Source of the DNA: Parvimonas sp. oral taxon 393 str. F0440
GTDB lineage: Bacteria; Bacillota; Clostridia; Tissierellales; Peptoniphilaceae
Direction of reading: 5' to 3'
DNA: 64,000 nt
Assembly: GCA_000223315.2 (NCBI GenBank)
Contig: AFUS01000004.1
Coordinates: forward strand, 1 to 64,000
Position 1 is the stretch's first letter. Every line of letters starts with the position of its first letter. Under the pieces are notes generated by a model. That model searched no databases. It was not told the origin of the DNA and saw nothing but the letters and a program-made list of their open reading frames with translations. Made by a program: the position numbers and the translations under genes. This document shows positions 50,811 through 59,986 of this stretch, piece by piece.

Positions 50811-51092
50811 ATGAAAAAAGTAAGTAAATTTGTAATAGCAGGAATGTTAGGATTTATTTTATCTGATTGCTTAAGAGATATAATTAAAGCAAATTCACAT
50901 AAACCAATTACTCCTCGACATAGAAGAAGATGGATAATATTAAAATTAAGTTATAGTGATTCTACTCCGCCACGATATATTTATTATAGTGAAGGTGGAT
51001 ATCATGGATATTTACAATATATGGGATTGTCTAATAGACAAGGGATTGCTAAATATGGAGGTTATATTTCTAAGTTAGCCTATAAATATTAG
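50811..51092 (+). CDS. Small exported basic, Tyr/Gly-rich protein
   Basis: 93 residues: an N-terminal hydrophobic signal-like segment KFVIAGMLGFILS, a basic middle part TPRHRRRWIILKL, and a tyrosine/glycine-rich end RYIYYSEGGYHGYLQYMGL ... YGGYISKLAYKY. The YYSEGGYxGYL pattern recalls repeat units seen in some clostridial surface proteins. A bacteriocin or surface-binding role cannot be excluded, but no immunity or processing genes are adjacent. Strong promoter and ribosome site make it a real gene. Confidence 0.65.
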   Translation: MKKVSKFVIAGMLGFILSDCLRDIIKANSHKPITPRHRRRWIILKLSYSDSTPPRYIYYSEGGYHGYLQYMGLSNRQGIAKYGGYISKLAYKY

Positions 51093-51195
51093 ACTGACAT
51101 TATTAAAATTTAATAAAAGAAAAAGCATAGAATTTTTAGTCAAATTATTATGAATTTTACTGATTTAGATTAAGATGTAGATTAAATAAATTTAT

Positions 51196-51230
51196 AAAAA
51201 AAGATGGTTGCTTTCGCATCCATCTTTTTA
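51196..51230 (+). terminator. Terminator after the small exported protein gene
   Basis: AAAAAGATGG / CCATCTTTTT stem with a TTGCTTTCGCAT loop, about 100 bases behind the stop codon. Confidence 0.85.
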
Positions 51231-51597
51231 GTTTAGAAAAAAATATTACAGCAGTTGAATTTGTACTTATCATGGGAGGATTATAAAGAACAAAAACTTG
51301 CTGGTAATATGTAGTGTGGTAGAAAAGAAAAGGAAAACTTATGGGAGGAGTTTATTATCTTTAAATACTACCACACAATATATATATACCTAGAAATACA
51401 ATTTTAAAACATAAAAAAGTAGTTTAAAAAATTTATTTGTGAGATAATTTAGTAACTATTTTTCAAACTATAATAAATTTGATATTTTTTAACAAAAGAT
51501 TATAATATAACAATAAATTTTGATAACAGATAGGATGAAACTAAAATTTATAAGATTTTATTTAAGTATAATATAGAAAGAAAAAGTTCACCACATA
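51231..51597. other. Intergenic region with a long-range inverted repeat
   Basis: No coding sequence. GTGTGGTAG (51314-51322) and CTACCACAC (51368-51376) are perfect complements 45 bases apart and enclose GGGAGGAG; a second GGGAGGA lies upstream at about 51271. It might be a small RNA, but I see no clear promoter-terminator pair. Confidence 0.35.
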
Positions 51598-52590
51598 TTA
51601 CTTTATGTATAAAAGCTACAACAGCATCTCGAGCATAGTCAATCTAGTCCTAACTTTGTTTGCTAGTAAATAAAAGTAGGTCTGACGCAAAGATTGTTCA
51701 AATCTTTGATTTGGGTACAATCGACTGTGGAAATCTCAACTATTGCTTGCCAGCAAGCAATAGTATTTCTGAAAGAAATAAAAATAAAATTTTCATATAA
51801 TGTATCTGCGATACATTTACTTATTCTTGTAAACAAGAATAAGTATGAGATCTCTCCACTCCGCTCTGCTACAGTCGAGATGACGTATAAGGTAAATATC
51901 TTCGTTTAACAGCTAGACGTTAAGGGTAGATAAACTTTAAAATATCTTTATACATATAGTAGAAAAAATATAATAGAAAATATAATAAAAAAGCATATAA
52001 TTTTATTTAAATATAGAATAAAAAACAAAATAATTCACGTCAAAGTCTTTGCAAAGAAAAGCCCCTTACACGTCATCTTGAGCGTAGTGTAACGAAGTCA
52101 ATCTAGCCCTAACTTTGTTTACTTGTAAACAAAAGTAGGTCTGACGAGTCAATTGTATCTTTAGATACAATTGTATTGAAGATCTCAACTATTGCTTGCC
52201 AGTAAGCAATAGTATTTCTGAAAGAAATAAAAAATAAAATTTTCATATAATGTATCTACGATACATTTACTTATTCTTGTAAACAAGAATAAGTATGAGA
52301 TCTCCGCAGTCGATTGTACTCAAATCAAAGATTTGAACAATCTTTGCGTCAGACCTACTATTGCTTGTAAACAAGCAAAGTTAGGGCTAGATTCACTTCA
52401 CTCAGCTATGCTTCGTTTCGGTCGAGATGACGTATAAGGAAAAAACTTCGTTTAACAGCTAGACGTTAAAAGTAAATAAATATCAAAATATTTTTTGCTC
52501 TGGAAATCTCAACTATTGCTTGCCAGTAAGCAATAGTATTTCTGAAAGAAATTAAAAATAAAATTTCTATATGTATCTACGATATATAAA
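51598..52590. repeat. Mosaic palindromic intergenic repeat, island 8 (largest)
   Basis: Nearly one kilobase. Degenerate right half at about 51590-51650 with GTCAATCTAGTCC and GTAGGTCTGACG, the inverted CAAATCTTTGATTTG module, ACTATTGCTTG tails, entry modules TGTATCtgcGATACA (51800), TGTATCtacGATACA (52250) and a truncated one (52571), left halves with CGAGATGACGT at about 51850 and 52425, and a right half near 52035-52100. Palindromes read as small ORFs here are spurious. Confidence 0.8.
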
Positions 52591-52618
52591 ACAAAAAACT
52601 CCACTTGTGTGGAGTTTA
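52591..52618 (-). terminator. Terminator of the minus-strand lipoprotein gene
   Basis: On the minus strand AAACTCCACAC / GTGGAGTTTTTTG forms a hairpin with a T run, just past the stop codon of the 138-residue lipoprotein. Confidence 0.8.
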
Positions 52619-52626
52619 ATCAACTT

Positions 52627-53043
52627 TTACTTTTTATCTTTTTTATATAAATCCGGTAGACGTCTATAAGTTACATTGTCTTCTTCATCTAGGATAGTAT
52701 TTTCATCTATAACAACTAATTTGTATTTTAAATCTTTAGCAACAATGTATTTTTTGCCATCTCTTTCTTCAATTTTTACACCGGAATATTCTTTTGTTAT
52801 ACTTTTTTCATATTTATCTCTATTCTTTTCAATGTCTTCCGGATTTGTATTTGGTGTAATAGGACTTGGACCTTGAAATCTAAGTTTAGGAGATTTGAAA
52901 TTCTCCTTCATTACTACTAACTGAGCTCCTTTTTCTCCATCATAAACTCTGTTCTCAATATTTTTTAACATACTTGAAGATGCACAAGAACATAGCATCA
53001 AAGAAACTAACAACAAACTAACCAGTTTTTTTAGCTTAGCCAT
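52627..53043 (-). CDS. Small lipoprotein of unknown function
   Basis: 138 residues, signal KKLVSLLLVSLMLCSC with a lipobox cysteine at residue 19, then a charged, lysine-rich body (YDGEKGAQLVVMKENF, EYSGVKIEERDGKKYIVAKDLKYKLVVIDENTI). No known motif. AGGGGGGA precedes the ATG. Divergent from greA; flanked on the other side by repeat island 8. Confidence 0.7.
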   Translation of the reverse strand: MAKLKKLVSLLLVSLMLCSCASSSMLKNIENRVYDGEKGAQLVVMKENFKSPKLRFQGPSPITPNTNPEDIEKNRDKYEKSITKEYSGVKIEERDGKKYIVAKDLKYKLVVIDENTILDEEDNVTYRRLPDLYKKDKK

Positions 53044-53223
53044 AAAATCCCCCCTAGCAAAATAATTTTTTTGAAATTATAACACTTTAGCTTCTAAACA
53101 GATTGAAACTTTAATATAATTTCAAATACATCATAGCACCTTTTTACACTTTAGTCAAGCGTTTTTTTAAATAATTAGTAAGAATATTTTTATTGGCTTG
53201 TTTATGTAATTGCCTTTGTTTGA

Positions 53224-53252
53224 TTGACTTTTTTTGATGAATTTAGTATAAT
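53224..53252 (+). promoter_or_regulatory. Promoter of greA-lysS
   Basis: TTGACT (53224-53229), 17 bases, TATAAT (53247-53252), 37 bases before the greA start. Confidence 0.8.
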
Positions 53253-53289
53253 TACTTGAATAGAGTTAAAATTTTTAAGGAGAAATATT

Positions 53290-53772
53290 ATGGACGAAAA
53301 AGAAATATTTTTAACTGCCGAAGGCTTAAAAAAATTAGAATTGGAATTAGAAGAATTAAAAACTGTTAAGAGAAAAGAAATAGCAGAGAAGATAAAGATA
53401 GCAAGAGATTTTGGAGACCTTTCTGAAAACTCTGAATATGATGAAGCTAAGAATGAACAAGCTCAAATTGAAGAAAAAATTGTAAAACTTGATAATATGA
53501 TTGCGAATGCAAAGATTATTGATGAAGTTGAGATAGATACAAATACTGTTAATGTTGGAGCTACTGTTACTTTGCTTCAAATTGCAACTAAGAAAAAGCT
53601 TGAATATACAATTGTAGGTTCTGCTGAAAGTAATCCACTTGAAGGAAAAATTTCAAATGAATCACCTGTAGGAAGAGCGATTTTAGGAAAGAAAAAGGGA
53701 AATAAAGTTCAAGTACAATTACCAAATGGAAATGTTGTAGAATATAAAATAGATAATATTAAGAGAAATTAA
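53290..53772 (+). CDS. greA: Transcription elongation factor GreA
   Basis: 160 residues; rescues backtracked RNA polymerase by stimulating transcript cleavage. The coiled-coil with the acidic tip [18 protein letters not shown] is diagnostic; the C-terminal FKBP-like domain has [29 protein letters not shown] precedes the ATG. lysS follows after eleven bases, a gene order seen in many Firmicutes. Confidence 0.97.
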   Translation: MDEKEIFLTAEGLKKLELELEELKTVKRKEIAEKIKIARDFGDLSENSEYDEAKNEQAQIEEKIVKLDNMIANAKIIDEVEIDTNTVNVGATVTLLQIATKKKLEYTIVGSAESNPLEGKISNESPVGRAILGKKKGNKVQVQLPNGNVVEYKIDNIKRN

Positions 53773-53783
53773 GGGGTGATATT

Positions 53784-55265
53784 GTGGAAGAACAAAATTT
53801 GAATGAGATGCTCTTGGTTAGAAGAGAAAAATTAAAAGAATTGGTAGAAGCCGGAAAAGATCCACACGAAATCGAAAAGTTTGAAGATATAATTTATTCA
53901 AAAGAAATTAAAGATAATTATGATAATTATGAAGGAAAAGTTGTAAGACTTGCCGGTCGTATCAGAACTAAAAGAGGTCATGGTAAAGTTTGTTTTATGG
54001 ACTTACAAGACTTTAGCGGAAAGATTCAACTTTTCAATAAACTTGATGTTTTAGGCGAAAGTTATGAAGAAGTTAAGACTTTGGATATTGGAGATATTGT
54101 AGGGGTTGAGGGAGAAGTTTTTACAACTCATGCAGGAGAAATTTCAATAAGAAGTTCTAAAGTTGTTTTACTTACAAAATCCTTACAACTTTTACCGGAA
54201 AAATTCCACGGTTTAAAGGATGTTGATTTAAGATATAGACAAAGATATGTAGATTTAATTGTAAATCCTGAAATTAAAGATGTTTTTATTATGAGAAGTA
54301 AAATTATTTCTTCTATCAGAAAATATCTTGACAGTAGAGGATTTTTAGAAGTTGAAACTCCAATTTTAAATACAATTGCAGGTGGAGCAAATGCAAGACC
54401 TTTTATAACTCATCACAATACTTTAGATATTGATATGTATTTAAGAATTGCGAATGAATTATATTTAAAGAGATTGATTGTAGGTGGTTTCGATAAGGTT
54501 TATGAAATGGGAAGAATGTTCAGAAATGAAGGTATGGATAAACTTCATAATCCTGAATATACTGCAATTGAATTGTATCAAGCCTATGTTGGCTATGAAG
54601 AAATGATGACACTTTGTGAAGAAATGGTTTATACTATTTGTATGGAAGTTGTCGGAAAGTCTGAAGTTGAGTTACAAGGTAAGATTATCGACTTTAAACC
54701 GCCTTGGAGAAGAATTTCAATGGTTGACGCTGTTAAAGAATATGCGGGAGTTGACTTTGAAACTATTTTAACTGATGAAGAAGCAAGAAAGATTGCTATT
54801 GAAAAGAGAATTGAAGTAACAGAACATACTACAAGAGGAGAAATTATTTCTCTATTCTTTGAAGAATTCTGTGAAGAATATATGGTTCAACCTACTTTTG
54901 TTACAAAGCATCCGGTTGAAATCAGTCCACTTGCAAAGAGAGATCCTAAGGACAAGAGATATACTCAAAGATTTGAGGCTTTTGTAAATTGTGGAGAAAT
55001 CGCTAATGCTTTTAGTGAGTTAAATGATGCTATAGATCAAAAACAAAGATTTTTAAAGCAAGTTGAAGCTAGAGAAAATGGAGATGAAGAAGCACAAATG
55101 ATGGATTATGATTTCATCAATGCGCTTGAAGTAGGTCTTCCACCAACAGGTGGTATGGGAATAGGTATTGACAGACTTATTATGTACTTAACTAATCAAG
55201 AATCTATAAGAGATGTACTACTTTTCCCTACAATGAAGCCTATGGTTGAAAAGGATAGTGAATAG
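53784..55265 (+). CDS. lysS: Lysyl-tRNA synthetase, class II
   Basis: 493 residues. N-terminal OB-fold anticodon domain ([26 protein letters not shown]), class II motif 2 ([24 protein letters not shown]) and motif 3 ([17 protein letters not shown]). It begins with GTG at 53784 behind AAGGGGTGAT. Cotranscribed with greA; no T-box is present in front, consistent with most lysS genes. Confidence 0.97.
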   Translation: MEEQNLNEMLLVRREKLKELVEAGKDPHEIEKFEDIIYSKEIKDNYDNYEGKVVRLAGRIRTKRGHGKVCFMDLQDFSGKIQLFNKLDVLGESYEEVKTLDIGDIVGVEGEVFTTHAGEISIRSSKVVLLTKSLQLLPEKFHGLKDVDLRYRQRYVDLIVNPEIKDVFIMRSKIISSIRKYLDSRGFLEVETPILNTIAGGANARPFITHHNTLDIDMYLRIANELYLKRLIVGGFDKVYEMGRMFRNEGMDKLHNPEYTAIELYQAYVGYEEMMTLCEEMVYTICMEVVGKSEVELQGKIIDFKPPWRRISMVDAVKEYAGVDFETILTDEEARKIAIEKRIEVTEHTTRGEIISLFFEEFCEEYMVQPTFVTKHPVEISPLAKRDPKDKRYTQRFEAFVNCGEIANAFSELNDAIDQKQRFLKQVEARENGDEEAQMMDYDFINALEVGLPPTGGMGIGIDRLIMYLTNQESIRDVLLFPTMKPMVEKDSE

Positions 55266-55274
55266 GAGTTCGTT

Positions 55275-55574
55275 ATGAAAAAGAGAAATTTATTGCCAGT
55301 TTGTTTACTTTGTCTTTCTTTTGCGGGTTGTCAAAGTTTCCATACAGGAAAAGTTGTTATTGATAACCAAAAATCAGGGGAAAAGGTTCAAAATGTTGAA
55401 TATTTGGTAGTTGATGAAGAAGATAAGGAATCTTTGATTAGAAATATTAAATCAGGAAAAGGTGCTGTTGTTGATAGAAAGAAAAAATCAAGTTTGGAAA
55501 AAACTGAAGAAAGTGCCGATGTAACTAACGACGCTAATAAAAATAACAATGACAGTAATAACAATAATAGATAG
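55275..55574 (+). CDS. Small lipoprotein of unknown function
   Basis: 99 residues with signal KKRNLLPVCLLCLSFAGC and lipobox cysteine 19, a short lysine/glutamate-rich body, and a low-complexity Asn-rich tail (NDANKNNNDSNNNNR). No known family. It lies nine bases after lysS and twelve before the aminotransferase gene, so it is cotranscribed. Confidence 0.65.
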   Translation: MKKRNLLPVCLLCLSFAGCQSFHTGKVVIDNQKSGEKVQNVEYLVVDEEDKESLIRNIKSGKGAVVDRKKKSSLEKTEESADVTNDANKNNNDSNNNNR

Positions 55575-55586
55575 GATAGTGATTAT

Positions 55587-56777
55587 ATGAGAATAGAATT
55601 TTCTCCACCGGATATTACCCAATTAGAGATTGATGAAGTTGTCGATACTTTAAAATCAGGTTGGATAACAACCGGTCCAAAGACAAAAAGATTGGAACAA
55701 GAGCTTTCAGTGTTTACAAATACAGATAAAACTGTTTGTTTAAATTCTGCAACTGCTGCTATGGAGCTTACTTTAAGAGTTCTTGGAGTGGGAGAGGGAG
55801 ATGAAGTTATAACTTGTGCATATACTTATACTGCATCTGCAAGTGTTATTCATCATGTAGGAGCAAAAATTGTTTTGGTTGATACTAATAAAGAAGATAA
55901 ATTTATGGACTTAAAGGCTTTGGAAGATGCCATTACAGAAAAGACAAAGGTGATTATTCCTGTTGATTTAGCCGGAAAGCCTTGTAAATATGATGAAATT
56001 TTTGAAATTGTAGAGAGAAAAAAAGCTTTATTTAGACCAAATAATAAATTACAAGAAAAAATAGGTAGAGTGGTAGTTATGGCTGACGGTGCTCATTCAC
56101 TTGGAGCTGAATATAAGGGTAAACCAAGTGGAAGTGTTGCGGACTTTACATGTTTTTCTTTCCACGCCGTTAAAAACTTTACTGTTGGTGAAGGTGGCTC
56201 TGTTACTTGGAATAGAGCTTTAGGTTTAGATGACGATGAAATTTATAGAGAATTTCAACTTTTATCTTTGCACGGTCAGTCAAAGGACGCTCTTTCAAAG
56301 ATGAAACTTGGAGCGTGGGAATATGATATTGTTGCTCCTAATTACAAATGCAATTTAACTGACATTGCTTCAGGAATTGGTCTAGCTCAGTTAAAGAGAT
56401 ATCCAAATCTTTTGAAAAGACGTTTTGAAATTGTAGAAAGATATAATAGGGGATTTGAAGGAACAAAAGTTAAACCTTTTATTCATTTTGAAGAAGATAG
56501 AAAATCTTGCTGTCATCTTTATATTGTAAATATTGAAGGTGCCGGTGAAGAAGAGAGAAATGAAATAATTGTAAAAATGGCTGAAAAAGGAATTGCAACA
56601 AATGTTCACTACAAGCCATTACCTATGCATACAGCTTATAAAAATTTAGGCTTTGATATTAAAAATTATCCAAATGCTTATAATAATTATAAGTCACAAA
56701 TTACTTTGCCACTTCATACATTATTGACAGATGAACAAGTTGATTATATAATCGAGAATTTAAGGGCATTGGTGTAA
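55587..56777 (+). CDS. DegT/DnrJ/EryC1-family sugar aminotransferase
   Basis: 396 residues; PLP-dependent transfer of an amino group to a 4-keto sugar nucleotide. The PLP lysine is Lys196 in SFHAVKN, the Asp for the pyridine nitrogen is in MADGAHSLGAE (Asp167), substrate region SGWITTGPKTKRLE near residue 24. It is likely to use the 4-keto product of the dehydratase encoded two genes downstream, making an amino-deoxy sugar for a surface glycan (PglE/PseC-like). Confidence 0.9.
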   Translation: MRIEFSPPDITQLEIDEVVDTLKSGWITTGPKTKRLEQELSVFTNTDKTVCLNSATAAMELTLRVLGVGEGDEVITCAYTYTASASVIHHVGAKIVLVDTNKEDKFMDLKALEDAITEKTKVIIPVDLAGKPCKYDEIFEIVERKKALFRPNNKLQEKIGRVVVMADGAHSLGAEYKGKPSGSVADFTCFSFHAVKNFTVGEGGSVTWNRALGLDDDEIYREFQLLSLHGQSKDALSKMKLGAWEYDIVAPNYKCNLTDIASGIGLAQLKRYPNLLKRRFEIVERYNRGFEGTKVKPFIHFEEDRKSCCHLYIVNIEGAGEEERNEIIVKMAEKGIATNVHYKPLPMHTAYKNLGFDIKNYPNAYNNYKSQITLPLHTLLTDEQVDYIIENLRALV

Positions 56778-56779
56778 TT

Positions 56780-57664
56780 ATGAAGATAAAAAAAGTAGTT
56801 ATTCCAACTGCGGGACTTGCAACTAGGATGTTCCCTGCAACAAAGGGAGTTCCAAAGGCGATGTTGCCGATTTTTGATAAACCGACTTTGCAATATGTTA
56901 TTGAAGAGGTTGTAGAAGCTGGAATTGATGAGGTAATTTTGATTGTAAATGAGGATTATTTTACAATTGATAAACATTTTAACTCTGAAATTGACTCAAG
57001 AGTTAAAAATTCTAATAATATTTTGAAAAAAGACATTGAAATTTTGGAAAAAATATTAAAATGTAAGATAAGTTTTATTATCCAAAAAGAACAAAAAGGA
57101 TTGGGGCATGCGATTCTTTGTGCAAAGGAAGCTGTAAATGGCGAAGATTTCTGCGTTGTTTTGGGTGATGTTATAATTGACTGTAAAAATAGTTCTTGCA
57201 CAAAAGAGCTGGTTGATATTTATAACAAATATGAAAAAACAGTGGTAGGAGTTGAGATTATACCTGATGAAAAAAGACATAATTACGGCATTTTGGAAGG
57301 GGAAGAAATAGAAAAAAATGTTTTTGACTCTACAAGACTTATAGAAAAACCGAATATTGATGAAACGAATTCAAATTTAGCAATGGTTGGAAGATATATT
57401 GTTAAAAATGAAATATTTGAAATTCTTGAAAATCAAAAAGCGGGGAAAAACGGAGAAATACAATTTACAGACTCCTTAAATGAATTGACTTTAAAGGGAG
57501 AATTATTAGGTTATAAATTTGACGGAAAAACTTATGACGTTGGAAATAAACTTGGAGTTTTGATTGCAAGTATTGAATATGGCTTGAAAGATGAAGCAAA
57601 TCAAGAATCTATAAAGGAATACTTACAAAAATTAGTTTCTTCGGATTTTAAAATGGGAGAATAA
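56780..57664 (+). CDS. galU: UTP-glucose-1-phosphate uridylyltransferase
   Basis: 294 residues; makes UDP-glucose. The N-terminal nucleotide-binding pattern AGLATRMFPATKGVPKAMLP is specific, plus EQKGLGHAILCAKEAV and GVEIIPDEKRHNYGIL. Two bases after the aminotransferase, three before the dehydratase. UDP-glucose supply fits the surface-polysaccharide context. Confidence 0.94.
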   Translation: MKIKKVVIPTAGLATRMFPATKGVPKAMLPIFDKPTLQYVIEEVVEAGIDEVILIVNEDYFTIDKHFNSEIDSRVKNSNNILKKDIEILEKILKCKISFIIQKEQKGLGHAILCAKEAVNGEDFCVVLGDVIIDCKNSSCTKELVDIYNKYEKTVVGVEIIPDEKRHNYGILEGEEIEKNVFDSTRLIEKPNIDETNSNLAMVGRYIVKNEIFEILENQKAGKNGEIQFTDSLNELTLKGELLGYKFDGKTYDVGNKLGVLIASIEYGLKDEANQESIKEYLQKLVSSDFKMGE

Positions 57665-57666
57665 TA

Positions 57667-59492
57667 ATGGCCAGAAAATTATTTTTAATAATATTGGATA
57701 TTATAGTTATAAATTTTTGCTACTACTTGGGATTTTTATTAAAATTTGACTGGCATATTCCTGCACATTATTGGGATATGTATATCAAATGGATAGTGCC
57801 TATAGTTTTAATTAAAATTGTGGTTTTCGCACTATTCGGATTATACAGAATAATGTGGAGATATGCAGACTTTAAAGAGCTATTTAGAATTTTTATGGCA
57901 ATAGTTGTCGCAAATGTTCTAACAGCCGGGCTTTTAATCTCAATGAATGTAGGATTTCCAAGAAGTGTTATGGCACTTGTACTTGTAATAGATATGTTCT
58001 TTGTTACAGGCACGAGATATCTTTCAAAGGCTAGAAAAAATTTAGTTTTTTCAATTCCTGTGGATAGGCTTAAGAGGGTTTTGATTGTAGGTGCCGGAGA
58101 TGCCGGTGTATTGGTACTTAATGAACTTAGAAAACATAAGGAATTAGGTTATAAGGTTGTAGCTTTTATCGACGACGATAAAAATAAAGTTGGAACTGAA
58201 ATTTTAGGAATTCCCGTAGTTGGTGGAAAGGAAAAATAATTTCAGCTATAAGTAATTATAGAATAGATGAAGTTATTTTGGCAATGCCTTCAGCAAATAG
58301 AGAAATTCAAAAAGATATTTCTGATATTTGTTCAAAACTTTCTATGAAAATTAAAATAATTCCCGGAATGTATGAATTAATTGATGATCAAAAATTAAAT
58401 ATAAGAGATTTAAGAGATGTTGAAATTGGAGATTTACTTGGACGTGATGAAGTTAAATTGGATCAAGAAGTGCTAAATGACTTTTTGAAAGATAAAACTG
58501 TTTTGGTAACAGGTGGAGGTGGTTCAATCGGCTCCGAACTTTGCAGACAAATAGCGAAATTCAGTCCAAAAAAATTGATAATTTTAGACATTTATGAAAA
58601 TAATGCCTATGAAATTCAAATGGAGCTTGTAAGACATTATAAGGACTTGGACTTGGTTGTAGAAATTGAATCAATTAGAGATGCTGTAAGAATGGATATT
58701 ATCTTTGGAAAATATAAACCTGATGTAGTATTTCACGCAGCCGCTCATAAACATGTTCCACTTATGGAAAACAGTTCAACTTCTGCAATTAAAAATAATG
58801 TTTTCGGAACATTAAATGTTATAAGAGCCTGTGATAAACACGGTGTTTCAAGATTTGTTTTAATTTCAACAGATAAGGCTGTAAATCCGACATCTGTAAT
58901 GGGAACTACAAAGAGAATTTGCGAAATGTTAGTACAAACATATAATGAAAAATCTAAAACAGAATTTGTAGCTGTTAGATTCGGAAATGTATTGGGTTCA
59001 AATGGTTCTGTAATTCCACTTTTCATCAATCAAATAAAAGAGGGTGGACCTGTTACAGTTACTCACGAAGATATAATAAGATACTTTATGACAATCCCTG
59101 AAGCTTGCCAACTTGTATTACAAGCAGGGGCAATTGCCAAAGGGGGAGAAATCTTTATACTCGATATGGGCGAGCCTGTTAAAATTCTTGACTTGGCAAA
59201 GAACCTTATCAGACTTTCAGGCTTTGAACCTTATAAGGATATAGACATTAAGATTACAGGACTTAGACCGGGCGAAAAACTTTATGAAGAATTACTATTA
59301 AATATGGAAAATTCAGTAGCAACTGATTACGAAAAAATATTTATAGAAAAACCGATAGTTCACAATGTAGAAGCACTAAAAGACGGACTTGAAAGACTTG
59401 ATAAAGTTAAAAACACTCTGGATAAAAAAGATATTACAGATATCTTAAAAGATATGGTTCCGACATTTAAACCGGACTTATTGAATAAATAA
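57667..59492 (+). CDS. UDP-N-acetylglucosamine 4,6-dehydratase, CapD/PglF type (one frameshift)
   Basis: About 608 residues after one extra A in the five-A run 58232-58236, which reads GKEKIISAISNYRIDEVIL across the break. Four N-terminal membrane spans, a first Rossmann segment VLIVGAGDAGVLVLNEL, then the catalytic SDR domain with VLVTGGGGSIGSELCRQI and ISTDKAVNPTSVMGTTKR. It converts UDP-GlcNAc to the 4-keto-6-deoxy form, the substrate of the aminotransferase above (bacillosamine-like path). Last gene of the lysS-glycan transcript. Confidence 0.92.
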
Positions 59493-59556
59493 GAACCCCA
59501 CCCTTCCACGATGCTTCTCATCGGGTGGGTACCCGGGAACCTTGTTGTTTCACAAT
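59491..59556. repeat. 65-base GC-richer repeat, copy B (inverted)
   Basis: Reverse complement of copy A (46160-46224) with very few differences: GAACCCCACCCTTCCACGATG ... GGGTACCCGGGAACCTTG. It starts at the stop codon of the dehydratase gene. Confidence 0.8.
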
Positions 59557-59560
59557 AAAA

Positions 59561-59589
59561 ACACTCCCCCGAAATGGTGGAGTTTTTTT
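59561..59589 (+). terminator. Terminator of the lysS-glycan operon
   Basis: ACTCCCCC / GGTGGAGT hairpin with a GAAAT loop and T run, isolating this operon from the pyr promoter. Confidence 0.75.
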
Positions 59590-59609
59590 GTGAAACTTTT
59601 GTAAATCTA

Positions 59610-59638
59610 TTGACTTTATAATTCTATTATTGTATAAT
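59610..59638 (+). promoter_or_regulatory. Promoter of the pyr operon
   Basis: TTGACT (59610-59615), 17 bases, TATAAT (59633-59638). The start near 59645 leaves only about 25 bases to the leader ATG, with GGAGG at 59657-59661. Confidence 0.85.
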
Positions 59639-59669
59639 AGTCAAAGAAAATTTGACGGAGGTAAATTTT

Positions 59670-59930
59670 ATGACAAATTCAGTTAAAATGTCAGTTTTTA
59701 ATAGCAAAAATAATTGTTTAATTGACTCTTCTGTTTTTGGTCTTAAATTTTCTCGTTTTAATAATTTTGGTATTTTTGTCGGTAATTCATTTTTTAAAAA
59801 TGATATTTCCGACATTTTTTTTGAGTTTATAAAATCTCCTTTTGTTAAAGCTGTTAGAGGCTTTTTAAAGGGCTTTTATTCTCATTTTTATTCAATATTT
59901 GTTTTTAATGATTTTAATTTTAGGAAATAA
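59670..59930 (+). CDS. Phe-rich leader peptide of the pyr operon (candidate attenuation ORF)
   Basis: An 86-residue ORF, ATG 59670 eight bases after a strong GGAGG. It has 19 phenylalanines, mostly TTT, and a very U-rich mRNA, with runs of up to eight T (59812-59822). It has no recognisable family or domain. The stop codon TAA (59928-59930) is inside the 5' arm of the terminator (59922-59930). This is the geometry of the Escherichia coli pyrL leader: a ribosome that keeps up with RNA polymerase slowed at U runs when UTP is low would block the terminator. That it works this way here is inference. An ordinary small protein remains possible. Confidence 0.7.
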   Translation: MTNSVKMSVFNSKNNCLIDSSVFGLKFSRFNNFGIFVGNSFFKNDISDIFFEFIKSPFVKAVRGFLKGFYSHFYSIFVFNDFNFRK

Positions 59931-59952
59931 CTGTTTGTTATTTCCTTTTTTT
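59922..59952 (+). terminator. Attenuator terminator before pyrB
   Basis: AGGAAATAA / TTATTTCCT, nine perfect pairs with a seven-base loop and seven T, 35 bases before pyrB. It overlaps the leader stop codon, so reading through depends on the leader ribosome. Confidence 0.88.
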
Positions 59953-59986
59953 GTGTATGACAAAATGACTTAATAGGAGGAATTGT

